NCBI GenBank assembly: GCA_030998225.1
Contig: JAPYXD010000522.1
Coordinates: forward strand, 7,750,001 to 7,814,000
DNA length: 64,000 nt
Origin: Diplolepis rosae
Lineage: Eukaryota; Arthropoda; Insecta; Hymenoptera; Diplolepididae
Direction of reading: 5' to 3'
How positions within the stretch are numbered: the first letter of the stretch is position 1; each line of letters begins with the position of its first letter. The translations under genes were made by a program, and so were the position numbers. Shown here one piece after another: positions 21,901 to 34,300 of the stretch. The notes under the pieces were generated by a model, which saw nothing but the letters and a program-made list of their open reading frames with translations, was not told the DNA's origin and did not search any database.

Positions 21901-24900
21901 AATCTTTATGAGGAATCAATGAAATTATTATCTAGGGTATGTTTAATTGTTACAAATTCTATTCACAAAATTATTTGAATTTAAAATATGTTCAACTATT
22001 TCCTAATTTTTTCAGAATGCCTCAGCTCTTATGGGGGCCATGTATAGTATGCAATTTATTTCTCTGGACGCCATATTTAACCTCATTTCGGGCATGGAAG
22101 CAAGATGCAAAGGTTTGCACGATCTTTGCAAAACTTCAAGACACGCTCCGTCTCAAAATCTTCCATCTCGAGAAGAACTTCTCACGACAAAGTCGAATAA
22201 AAGGGTACATTTATAAATCATAGAGTAATATTATCTGCCATTCATTTCTAAAATATCTTTACTTATTAAAGTAATGAACTCTGTTTTATCCAGTGGCTGG
22301 CTTTGGGGACGGAAAAGTTCAATGATAATCCTCGCGAAGGAATTGCGAAATTAGCAGAGCACGGGCTCCTTGGAGGAACTCCAGGTCACCCTGATCCAGA
22401 AAAGATCGCAAAGTTCCTTCGAGAAAATCCAGGACTTGATAAAAAAGCAATAGGTGAATATATCAGCAAAAAGGAAAATAAGACTATTTTAAACTGCTTT
22501 GTTCACAATTTCGATTTGAGAAACACTCGAGTTGATCAAGCACTGCGATTGTATTTGGAATCGTTTAGACTTCCCGGCGAAGCTCCTCTCATTTCGCTTC
22601 TACTCGAAAAATTTGCAGATCACTGGCATGTGAGTTAATTATATTTCTAATTATCTGAAAAAATTTATTTTGAATAATAAAATAGCAATAAATCAAATAT
22701 TTTTTCTAACAGGATAGCAATGGTAAACCATTTGCTTCGGCTGATGCAGCTTTTACACTTGCTTATGCGGTAATTATGTTGAATGTAGATCAACACAATC
22801 ATAATGTAAAAAGACAAAACAATCCAATGACTCCCGAAGAGTTCAAAAGAAATTTGAAGAAAGTAAATGGTGGTGCGGATTTCGATCAAGATATGCTCGA
22901 CGAGATTTACGTCTCCATTAAGTGAGTTCTGCTTAACTTATATATTTGATCACACGAACTAGCAAACTAATTTTAAATGAATATTAAAGTAGATGATATA
23001 ATGTTTTAGGAGCGAAGAAATTGTCATGCCAGCGGAGCAGACTGGGCTTGTAAAAGAAAATTATCTCTGGAAAGTATTATTACGGAGAAGTTCTGGTCCA
23101 GAAAGCAATTACTTGAAAGTAGGGGAAGCTGGGGAATTCGTTGATAAGGAATTAGCAGAACGAGCTTGGGCTCCAATTGTAAGTGCTCTATGCAGAGCGT
23201 ACGATAAAGCACCAGACAAGACTCTTCAGCGTAGAGTTGCCCAAGCATTTTTAAGGTAGTTTACGAAATTGCTAATATCAAATACTATTTACAAAGTTGA
23301 AACATTAATTTTAAAATTGAGCATATCAAAATTGTGTCATTATTTCAGTTGTGCGGCAATCAGTGCTCATTATGGTATGACCAGTGATTTGGACACGTTG
23401 ATAGTTAGCATCTGTAAGTTTACTGGACTCGCAGCTGGAGGAGAACCAGACCAAGTAATTTTGCATCTTGGTAGTAGCGGGAGATGTCAACTAGCTGCTC
23501 ACACGCTTTTTAAAATTACCCACATGCATGGAGATGCTTTGAGAGCGTCTTGGAAAAACATAGTCGACTGTCTTCAGACTTTATTCTTAGCTAGAGTCCT
23601 GCCAAAGAACCTCACAGAAGGTGAAGACTTTTTAGACCCCTCAGGAAAAATATCCTTGCTTCGAGAACCTACTACTCTTAAAACACCTCCCGTTGAACAA
23701 GGAATCCTTTCTAGTTTATATTCTTATATTGCTCTTCACACTACAAAAGTCCCTCATCCAGCGGAAATTGCCGCAAGAGAAAGAGCTGCTAAATGTATTG
23801 CGAATTGTCATCTTAAGCAGATCATCGAGGAAAGCAAATTTCTTCAAGTAGAATCACTTCGATCTCTTCTTATCTCGCTGGTGTCAGTTAGTTCTACGGA
23901 CGAAGATCTTTCCGTGTTCCTTCTGGAGTTACTGCTTGAGGTCACAATTCAGAACAGAGACCGAGTCGTCTGCATTTGGCCAATGGTCCAGGCCCACCTA
24001 GACGGACTTTTAACAACCGCAGCTCGAGAAAATCAGCCTTACCTTCTTGAACGAGTAGCCGTCGGAATGCTACGCCTGGCGATAAGACTCCTTCGAGGAG
24101 AGGAACTAGCTTGTACAATCCTGCCACCGCTGGTACCATTAACACATTTACCATCAGTTGGCACAGCTCCTTTATCAAGACAAATCGCTTATGGACTCTT
24201 TGAACTACTCAAAACTGGTGCTGCTAATATCCATTCGACTGAAGACTGGACAGTGATATTTAATTTATTAGAATGCGTGGGTGCTGGAGCATTGCAACCG
24301 AAACAATCCAATGCAGTCCTGGACGAAATGGCATCGACGAGAGCTTCGGTACTTGATCCTCGACCTGGTAGTCCTGTTCCAGAATGGGTTTTAGTTTCAC
24401 CAACTGGAACTGAAGCTCCTCTTCCAGTCGCTGCTGATACTATAGTTCTCGATAGAGTTTTTCAATTTCACGACCCTGCAGCATTGGTTAAGTGTGTTGA
24501 AAGTCTGAGTTTCCTAGTGAGAGACGTCGCTCACGTTACACCTTTTAATTTTGAATTGTGCGTCCGATGTGTGAGAACGTTCGCCGAGGCGGTTCTCCAG
24601 TGCGCGGGGAAGAGAAGCAGGGTCCAAAGCACATCGGAAGAGCCACCTAGTTACCAGCATAGTCCTATTCAATTGTTGGAATTGATGCATACTTTGCACA
24701 CAAAAACTGCCCAGGTGTTCCAGTGGTGGGCCCAGGAAGGCGGAGCCACTGAACCTTTTTCCCTCTGGTTTCAAGGTTGGAGGCCCCTTTTACAGGTAAA
24801 AACTTGAAATCGATTACAAATAATTAGTTCATGGTGAGAAATATCTTTTCTCTAAACTTTATTTATTATGTACCTTAGGGGATCGCTAGACTCTGCGGGG

Positions 24901-26406
24901 ATTGCAGAAGACCAGTTCGCGCCTCAGCTATCACCTTCCTTCAGTCTCTCCTCGCACATGAACTGACCCAGCTCTCTGCAATAGAGTGGTCCCAATGCTT
25001 GGAACAAGTTCTCTTTCCATTATTCGCTCAACTCTTGGGACCAATCGCACCCAACGATCCGTCTGGAGTTGAAGAGACAAGGTTCAGGGCAGCGACGCTG
25101 CTTTCAAAGGTCTTTCTTCATCACCTCACACCTCTTTTAACTCTTCCTGGATTTCTGCCACTCTGGCTGACAGTGTTAGACCTTCTTCGAGCGTTTATGC
25201 ATGCAGATAACAGCGAGCTTCTGTTTGAAGCCATTCCTGAATCTCTGAAAAATATGTTGCTTGTGATGTCTTCCGCTGGAGTCCTCGCTCCAGATTCTAA
25301 CTTGTGGGCTCCTACTTGGAGAACTATTGATACTTTTCTACCTAATTTGAAAACTGAACTCTTCCCGGAACCGTCTCCAATAATTCAACCTCCGCAGATA
25401 CCGCCACAGTCTCCTTTATCACAGGTAAAATTATAATAAAATATATATTACTTAAAATTATAATTTTAAGTAATGTAATAGCGTGAAAATATTTATAATT
25501 GCATTTTCGATTTTCGTATTTCCAGCCCAATGTAATAAGCCTCGTTGATCAACAACAACCATCATTTCCGGGATCAATTGCGCTTCAGCCAGAATTAAAT
25601 TCGACGTTACAACCAGAGAATCGTGTGCATGAAGAAAAAAATGTGGATCCAATGGAAAATGGAAGTTCTAAATCAACAAGTGGAGTGATTGCACCAGCAA
25701 TTTTGCCATCGTCGTTGATCGAAAACAAAGAACCTCAACAAGTTATCACACTTGTTAATCAACTACCACCTAGTGTTTCGAGTCCTGTTGCAATTCAGCC
25801 AACCGCTCAGCAAGTTTTTGATTTTTATCGACCCCCGATTCAAACGCATCCTACAATTCCTGTAACGCCGAATCAACAAATAGAAAGAGGAAAACATATC
25901 CAGGATCAGCAGATGAACCCTTGGCAGACTCCTCAACAATTTATATCTCCTCAAGAGAAGAAAATATCTCAACAAACAACACCTCAGCAAATAACAATAC
26001 CTCAATTAACGACGCCTCAACAATTTACGATGCCTCAGAAATTAACGATGTCTCAACAATTAACGACACCCTATCAGCTAATGTCTCATTCCCAATACTC
26101 ACAAAATTCGTATCCACAGTCTCACGAATTTCATTACGCCGGAACGAATAGTCTCAATCATTCCGTTACACCGCAGGAGGTAAGTAAAGACCCATTCTGT
26201 TTATTGAAACTGTAATTTAATTTAATTTGCTCAGGATATTTGTTTGAGTAGAATTGGAAACTAAAGTAAGACTTTTTTTTCAGGTAATAGTTGCGGAAAC
26301 AACAACGGCGACTATGTTTAATTCTGCAGCTTACTTTAGTGAAGACCCCGCAGCTGATCGTCTTTTTGACGTCCGTCAAGCTAGCACCGCCACCTTGGAG
26401 AATTGA
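18942..26406 (+). CDS. garz: GBF1/gartenzwerg: large Golgi Arf-GEF with Sec7 domain
   Basis: Sixteen coding exons: 18942-19061, 19717-19915, 20003-20230, 20317-20423, 20531-21014, 21107-21501, 21578-21755, 21821-21936, 22016-22204, 22294-22629, 22713-22921, 23010-23255, 23349-24795, 24879-25424, 25526-26179, 26284-26406. All have GT-AG borders and matching phases, giving 1858 codons plus stop, very close to the length of vertebrate GBF1. GBF1 catalyses GDP/GTP exchange on Arf1 at the cis-Golgi and ER-Golgi intermediate, recruiting COPI. Visible parts: N-terminal DCB region (about 1-218), a charged Ser/Glu-rich linker (219-440), HUS region with the box NYDC at 589-592, Sec7 domain (about 673-860) with [10 protein letters not shown] and catalytic Glu768, HDS helical regions (to about 1590), and a Pro/Gln-rich tail with repeated TPQQ motifs (1601-1818). 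The start is the only Met that gives the expected N-terminus ([18 protein letters not shown]). The introns are short, most under 120 bp, and free of recognised transposons. No break was found; it appears intact. Confidence 0.96.
22294..23045 (+). other. Sec7 catalytic domain of GBF1
   Basis: Coded by exons 10-12 (22294-22629, 22713-22921, start of 23010-23255). Key features: [16 protein letters not shown] at the start, [17 protein letters not shown], the glutamic-finger loop FRLPGEAP (Glu768, which displaces Mg2+/GDP from Arf), and [19 protein letters not shown], the Arf-contacting hydrophobic-groove motif. The QHNHNV variant is typical of the GBF/Gea subfamily as opposed to cytohesins or BIGs. 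Confidence 0.95.
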
Positions 26407-26571
26407 ACATTTCCAGATTTTATACAAGAACTCGAAAATCATCTATTAATTTCGAGCTATTGGCAAGAACTTTTAGCACAAGACAGAAACCGGAAAATCG
26501 ATTTTTATGGTGGCGGTGCAAAATTGACGTCAAATTATTAAAACGTACTATACGAGAATTGTAAAAATAAA
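26407..26571 (+). terminator. GBF1 3' UTR start with candidate poly-A signal
   Basis: After TGA at 26404-26406 the first AATAAA is at 26566-26571, about 160 nt downstream. Further AATAAA hexamers occur near 26608 and 26996, so longer 3' ends are possible. Confidence 0.5.
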
Positions 26572-28290
26572 GATATATAAGAACTTTAAGAGGGGTTGGT
26601 TATTTGAAATAAATTAAGGTAATTTTCAGAGTTTATAATTTAATAATTCTTGTTATTGAGTTAGGATTTGTTACTTAGTTTTTATTGTTACGTAGGTAGG
26701 GTTTATTTTTAATTTTCACATGTTTTAATTGAAAACTTACGATTCAAATTTCGAATATTTTACTTTTAAAACTTACATAGAGTAAAGCGGTTTTGAAATT
26801 ATTTTTAGATACCTTTGAATTTTCTCTAATTTGTGTATAAAGATTGAACTTCGTTTAAAGTTCAAAATGTATGATTTATAAAATTTTATTAGGATTACGA
26901 GAAATGTCGTGATTTGTAGATCAAATAGCGGACATCGATTTTGTAATTTATTTAAGAATTTGTAAAATTCATTATTAAAACAATTTATCTCTTTCAATAA
27001 AAAATTGTGAATTACTAATAAAATATATTAAAATAAAGCCATGTCTTTGGAAGACTAGAGCAGTTACACCAATAAATATTTGATTTCCTCCTTAACAATA
27101 TATAATTCTGTTTAGACCTCTCACGCTCACATTGTTAAAAAATCGATAGTAAACATCGATCAGCTGATCTAAAGAATCCCCAACCCCGTAACAAAAACGT
27201 ACAAAACCCTGAAAGAAATCACATTCTTGAACCACTTGGACTTATCTTTAAAAACCGAAAGCCTAGATTAAATATATTCTTTCAGAAAATTAATTTGAAA
27301 TATATTTTTCTTAGTACAAAAATAAAATTCTATTCACCATAATTCAAAATTGAAGACTAAGGTTTCAATGCGGGTCTCAGCCTTTTTATTTTACACCACT
27401 AGTCACACTTTTGACGTCTAGAAATATTGGCATATGTATAATTTAGTGTTCTTTATTATATTTACTATTTGATCATACCATGCGTGACGCGATGTAAACA
27501 AGTCTGTATATAAGTCTCGTAAATCTGATCTCTCAATTTTCTTCTACTAACTCATTAGAAAATCAAAAAACATCGAATCCAATGGATAAAGTGTGGTTAG
27601 GTTAGGGTTTTAAATTGAAAAGATGCGCGCGCAGGTGGCGCGATGTTGTGCGTCAGAATCGTCAGAAACGGTGACTCCTGTCTCGACTCTCGCCCGGGAC
27701 AGATTTGCTAACACGGTCAGGCAAAGTGCACAGGGCGGGCCTATCCTATGATACTAGCTTCGTGACCACTAATTTATTTAATAACACACTGAATTGGGCA
27801 TCCAGTGCAATTCGTCTGTTTACACTAAATTTGATTAAGCTCCATTTTGTTTGGGGTAAGTGTCCACATCTGTCCATGTTGCTCAGTAAAAAATGCTTGT
27901 GTAGTAGTGTGGTTAAGTTTATGTAGCTGTAGCTGATGTAGTGGAAACTACTATGACTATGACAGATCACTACACATGCAAGTATTTTTTACACAACGAC
28001 ACGGTCAAATGTAGATTGTCACCACAAGCTTGGTGGCTCTAAGGTGAACAGGCTACTCTGTTACATTTCTAATACACTTGTTTGTACAGATCAGTGGTCT
28101 TTACCCCTTTTTTACCCTTACAATCAGACCCTGAGGAATCTGTATCTCGTGTACAGTACACGGCTGCGGTACGCCACCGCGTGACTGTAGTTCGTTATTT
28201 TCATCTTCCCTAGCCGGTGTTTCTAGTGTCAGTCAAATTCCTTTCGCCGTTCGATCGGGTGGACGGCCGCTGGAAGTGAGTGTTAATCTA
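26572..28290. other. Intergenic region between GBF1 and the LDLa gene
   Basis: Contains A+T-rich sequence to about 27600, then a G+C-richer patch (27615-27720, GCGCGCGCAGGTGGCGCGAT) and a second one at 28150-28300. These are plausible promoter/leader segments of the downstream gene. A 73-codon frame at 27705-27926 has no recognised family and is probably non-coding. Confidence 0.4.
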
Positions 28291-28309
28291 TCTGGCGTTT
28301 TTCGCCAGA
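28291..28309 (+). promoter_or_regulatory. Hairpin in the 5' leader, 15 nt before the ATG
   Basis: TCTGGCG-TTTTT-CGCCAGA forms a perfect 7-bp stem with a 5-nt loop, ending 15 nt before the start codon at 28325. A stable hairpin so near the ATG could slow scanning ribosomes; this effect is inference. Confidence 0.45.
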
Positions 28310-28324
28310 AAAACTCCATAGGAC

Positions 28325-31300
28325 ATGGTGGTGCGAGTGAGTGAGATTAGGGGTGGAAATAGCAGTTTGGATTTATGTCGGCTGCTATTCAAAATTTCAT
28401 CCCTTGTCATTCTTCTTCTAGTAGCTGAAGAAAACTCTGCATTCTCTACAGAAAGTAAGTTTTATTCAAAGCCTTAATATTTACATTCGTTCAAAAATTT
28501 AAATCTATGCAATGCTTTTGCAATATGTTGACGTACGAGACTTGTTTATTTGTGCGAAATAGCCGCCCACGCTGAAAAACACCTGCTCTATTTTCGGAGA
28601 GAGAAATAATGAGTGTGAAGACTGAAGTAAATTTTTATTTTTGAGAAAGTTGAAATTCATCTGCACGCTTTGTTTACTTTCACCAACAAATCATTTTCTT
28701 AATGTTAGATAACAAATACATAGACGAATTTTGAACCTTTTCAATTTTTTTGAACTGATTACCTTTACTATTTTTAGTATCAGTTGAACTATTTGCACTT
28801 TAAATCAAAATCAGTCAAATTTTCACTGATTGAACTAGTAATTTGCCTTTTCACTGATTCATCAGTGCAAAAATATTTTTCACTGTCAAATTAATTAATT
28901 CTCAGTGAAATAATCAGTGAAATTTGACTGATTTACAGTAACTTCTTAAAACTTTTTCTTACTTAAAAGAGTAAAAAATATTTTTTCAATGTTAAATCAG
29001 TTAGTTTTCACTAAAGTAATCAGTGAAATTTTACTGATTTGCAGTAGCTTTTTTTTAGATATTTGAATCAGTCAAATTTTTCTGATAACCAGTAGATTTT
29101 GACTGCTTCAGATTTAGAAAGTGCGCTGAATTTCATGAGTAAAAGTTTAGCGTAAATTTGAAGATTTTTTGTGGATGATAAAGATCTTAATTTTAGGTTT
29201 TAAAATATTATGAAGAACACGAGGTCATTAATTTTTCAAAGTGAAAAATGTAACTATTGTTTCAATTTGATTTCGGACAGTTAATGAAGTTTTGTAAGAA
29301 AAAAGACACTATTACAAACGAAAAGATTCTGGAACTAATGAGCTAATGTCACAAAATAATAAACGTTTACGTTTTTCATTTTATGTTGCTGAAAAATCTT
29401 GGGTCAATGGGTTTAATTGACTCTTCGGCCTTGAATATCAGATTCATGTAATCAGCAATGAATTGGAAATAAAAATATTCAAGGAAAGATGAATTAGAAT
29501 GATTAAAAAATACAATTTAAATAATAAAATAAAAAATTTTAAGGCTTATAAAGTAGATTGTTTTATTATTGAAATACAGAAATTGAGTAATTAATCATTT
29601 GCTCTTAGTCAAACTAAAGTAATTCAATAGATTATTTTTAGAATATCATTTTTACGTTCTAATTATTCGAAATTCTAAAAGGCCATTCATATTCAAAACA
29701 GTTTTTTATTAAATTTCTATATTAAGGAGACGTGTATGTGTAAAAATCCAAATTTTTTTTATAAAGGCTGCAAGAAGTAAGTGAAAACTTGAATGGTAAA
29801 GTTATTTCCTTCAGATAAAACATTTTAAAAAATGTCTGTAAATTATGGCGCAAGTATTAAAGTTATTGTCAGTGTTAATGTTGTCAATGCCAATCAAGTG
29901 ACAAGTTGGAATCGACAAATGTAAAAGTAAGTGGAATAGAAAATGTCAACAAATCATTGTTACGAAATGATAAAAAATATTAAGTCGGGCATATCGGAAT
30001 TACTTAAAAACTAGATGAAAACAATTTAATAAACTATTTTTATTGTTTTTCAGAAAATGAACCAGTTCTGAAAATAAACATATCAAACTTTATCGATTCG
30101 TTGAAGGAAAAATTGAATCAATTGAATAATCAAACTTGGAAAACATATTTTCAATAGAAGAGGTTTTCCCATTTTCAAGAAATTTATTTCAAAATTTTCA
30201 GACTCGAAAATGGAAGCACATCTTGTAAAAAAAGTACAAATTACGACTTCTAAGGATAATAAAAAAGAAAAGAGGTAAAATACCATAAATTCACAGCATC
30301 AATGAGAGTAAAGAAACATCCTGGCAAATTCGCAGAATGAACATTTCAACGTTTATGGAACATGAGAACGTCGGTATTGATTAAGTAATTTCTTTTCTCA
30401 AGTCGTATCTGTATTCCCGACCAACATTTCAAAGGAAAGATTGACCTAAGAAATCCTCAGCTACATTTACTACGCCTGATTTTTAGTGTCGGTGTAGAGG
30501 GTAAAATGGGGAAAGGTGGTGGAGTTGGTTTATACAAAGGCATCCTTCGATCGACCACCCTCGCTTGAAATGTTCAACGCAACGCTCAATTGCTGGAGCT
30601 GAATTTATTGAAAATACACACCATGATGTGGGACGTAGGATGTTTCAATTTTTATCTCTCAGACTCCTTTTGTTATTATCGGGTGCGAACAAGTATTTGA
30701 TGACGGGTTCAACATTTATACTCTTATAGTTATTCACTACTCTAAATCTGAATCAGTCGAATTTTCACTGATTTAATCAGTAATTTGCCTTTTCACTGAT
30801 TCATCAGTGCAAAAATATTTTTCACTGACAAACCAGTTAATTTTCAATGATTGAATCAGTGAAAAAAGTATTTTTCACTGTTGAATCAGTTGATTTCCAC
30901 TGAAGTAATCAGTGAAATTTGACTGATTTACAGTAACCTCTCTTTGGCTATTTGAATCAGTCAAATTTCACTGATAACCAGTAGATTTTGACTGACTCAG
31001 ATTTAGAGAGCAGGTTACACTCAGAAAAAGATACAGATTAATCAACAGACTTATTGTTGATTCAACAATGTTGTTTTGTTGTTATGCTGACAGCACAGTG
31101 TTTGCTTGGTTCAACAAAACTATTTAGGGGGGGGGGGGGGGGGGGGGGTATTTAAACTTTTTTTGGATTTTTCTTTTATTTTTTAAAATGAATGCATCTA
31201 CTTTTAATGAAGGTTCTTTTGCTTTGTAAAGAAGGAAGAGTTTTGCGTAGACAAATACAAAAGGATGCTCTAGATCATCTTGATGGAAGCCTTTTGCTCT

Positions 31301-34300
31301 ATGGACCTGGCATCGACGACTCTGTGTGAGTATAAAAGAATTATCGAGTTCTATTTTGACTTTTTTAGTGTGCAAAACTTTAAAGCGTTTTTCTAAAACT
31401 TGTTATTTTTGAAATACGTACTCTCTAAATTTGAATCAGTCAAAATCTACTGATTATCAGTGAAATTTGACTGATTCAAATAGCTAAAAAGAGGTTACTG
31501 TAAATCAGTCAAATTTCACTAATTATTTCAGTGAAAATGGACTGATTTAACAGTGAAAAATATTTTTTCACTGATGAATCAGTGAAAAGGAAAATCACTG
31601 ATTCAATCAGTGAAAAACTCAAAACTCAAAATATACTCGACCTATCACTTAAAAATTTTGCACAGTACTTCTTCACGTAATTCACTAGGTAACCCTGGGA
31701 GCTTTTTTATTTTTTTTAAATAATTATTAATTTTACAATAACAAATTAGCCGATTTTTTTTTAGCGAAAATCGGTTTTTTGGCTTTCAAGTGCTAGGAAA
31801 AATTGAAAAATCGAAAAAAAAATCCTCGCAGGGTTACCTCGAGAAACATTTCTTTTAATAAATGCATTTTGATTTTTTTTGTTTCAGATGATTCTGTTGC
31901 GAGTTATAATGCAAACCGCAAAACAACTGTTTTTCGAAGCGCCTCCGAAGATTCGCTGTTCAAATGCTGCATTATTATATTCAAATTGAATGAATAAACT
32001 AACACTATCTGTATCGCCAAAAAAAATTCTTGAGCCAGTCTCAAAGAAAACTTCTCTTAATATTGAAAAATCGAATTTTTCCTCTCATTTGCTTAATTCA
32101 AAATAAAAATTTGTATATGCTACGGAGACAAATGTTTGATTTTGAAAAATAATGAATTTAGATAAAACAGATTCTTTGTTGAAATGATTTGTTTAATTCA
32201 AAAATATATTACTTCGACTCAACCAAAGCTATTTTTCCAACAAAAATGTTTTTTTGCAAATTCAAAGAATCATTTTTTTAAAGATAGTGAAAAATTGTTT
32301 AATTTAAAGAAAGAAAGTCCACTAAGAAATTTATTTTAATTAAGAAAACGTTTTTTGATCCTATAGCAATGCACAGATTTATTTTATTTAAAATTTAGTT
32401 TATATTTAGAATTTAATTTTTGATAAATTTAAAATATGTATTAGATTTAATCAAAACATTTAGTTGAGTCAATCAAATACTTTCTGAATTCAACAAAACG
32501 ATTTTGTTCGATAAACAAAATTTTTTTTTGAGTACGAAATTACATACTATAGAGATTATTTTGGGATTTCGAAAGATTAGAACGGAATAGTGATGTTAAT
32601 GCGAATATTTTTAAGATCAGATAAAGAATTTTGAAATTGCAAAATGATTACTTAAAATTGTTTATTGTGAAAACTGTCAATGGAAATTTAAACGTTCATT
32701 TTATGAAAAGTTTTTATTTGAGTATTTTGGAATTGTTCAGAAGTAGAAATCTCTTAAATTATGCGTCTTCTAGAAAATTGAAATGAATTAAAAATTTTTA
32801 ATAATTGAATTATTTTTTATTAATTTTAATCAATTTTTATTGAATTAGAGGAATGTCAAAATTCGAATCGTAATATTAATCTGAAATTATTTCAGCGCTC
32901 GTGACTTTAATCATCTAAAAATATGAAATTTGCAATTTTAAATTACGCGGATGTACAAGATTTGATCGCTTATAAAGAATTGCAAAATTGCAAAAGTTTC
33001 TAACATCAAATTGAAATATCTCATCTAATGAAAATCGTATCACGACGAACGAAAATGTATTTCAAGAAAATAATAGCTCTCTTGGTCAGATTCGTTTTTT
33101 GGGCTCAAAAATCTTTACAAATTACTCTCTAAATCTGAATCAGTCAAATTTTCATTGATTGAATCACTGATTTGCTTTTTCACTGATTGATCAGTGGAAA
33201 TAATATTTTCCACTCTTAAATCAGTTACTTTTCACTGAAGTAATCATTGAAATTTGACTGATTCACAGTAACCTCTTTTTAGCTATTTGAATCGGTCAAA
33301 TTTCACTGATAATCAGCAGATTTTTACTGATTCAGATTTAGAGAGTACCTAATGTCGTTCTTCTCAAAAGTTTTGATGATTCGAATCATATTTTTTTGCA
33401 ATTGATGGAAATTTTAGAGTCAAATAAACAACTTTAGTTTAAATCATGATTTCAATCATAATTTCATACATTATTGTCCATAAATATTTTGATAGAAAAT
33501 GAATTGTTCTCCAGAGTATCTGAGGAACTATTTTGCTGAGTAAAATAAAAATTTTATTGAGTTCCATAGTATCTTACTCGGTATCTCCAAGAGGGAAGAC
33601 GATGATATTACTATAAAATTTAAAATATTTGTTGACGTATGTAAATGGATTAGAAGGGATTTAAAAGAATTATAGGGATTATGAAAGATCGAAAGAGATA
33701 ATAGAGGATTTCAAAAGGATTCTAGAGCTTTAAAAAAATGTTCTTAGTTCAGTGGTCGAAGTTCAATTTTATTGATTATGCAAGATGAATGCTTCAAAGT
33801 CAAATAGAGATAAAAATAATTAAATAGCGGATAAGATAATTTTGTTAATATTTTAAAAAGTGCTAGTCTCTTCTACGCAATAACCGTAATAATGCGCAGT
33901 AATAATAATCGTAAAATTGTTTATATTATTTATGTAAAATTTAATTCTATTAACTGGTTCGTAATGGAAGCTTTCTGTTTAGAATGAAACATTAAAAATA
34001 TGGTTTCTTAAGATTTTCGGGATCGCTGAATCTAAATTCGCCCATAGAATTATTATAAAAATTTTAACAATTATTCAGTCTAGGTGAAATTAGTTTCATA
34101 AAGTTTTCAATGTCTCAACTCAAATCTAATGTCAACATTTTGAAATTCAAATCGCAACTTTAATTTAGCGGATTATATTACAAGAAGGTGATGTGATTTC
34201 TTTAAATTTCACAATACATAATGCGATATTCGTAAAAATTAATTTCTTAAAATTGAATAATAAATAATAAATAAATAATAATAAAAAATAATAAAAAAAA

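Larger units (their letters stand above)
31015..32540. repeat. Possible TIR element with ACTCAGAAAAA ends
   Basis: ACTCAGAAAAAGATACAG near 31019 and an inverted partner TTTTTTTTTGAGT near 32520-32532 may bound an element rich in TTGTTGATTCAACAA-type motifs (31050-31115, 32160-32520). It would contain a 22-G run (31127-31148), MITE copy 3 and the repeat at 31640. The ends are weak. Confidence 0.3.

Noticed and set aside
27705..27926. A 73-codon frame upstream of the LDLa gene
   Set aside because: Probably promoter/leader sequence; no recognised domain and no splice support.
31124..31375. An 83-codon minus-strand frame ending in polyproline
   Set aside because: The prolines come from the 22-G run; no family or splice context.
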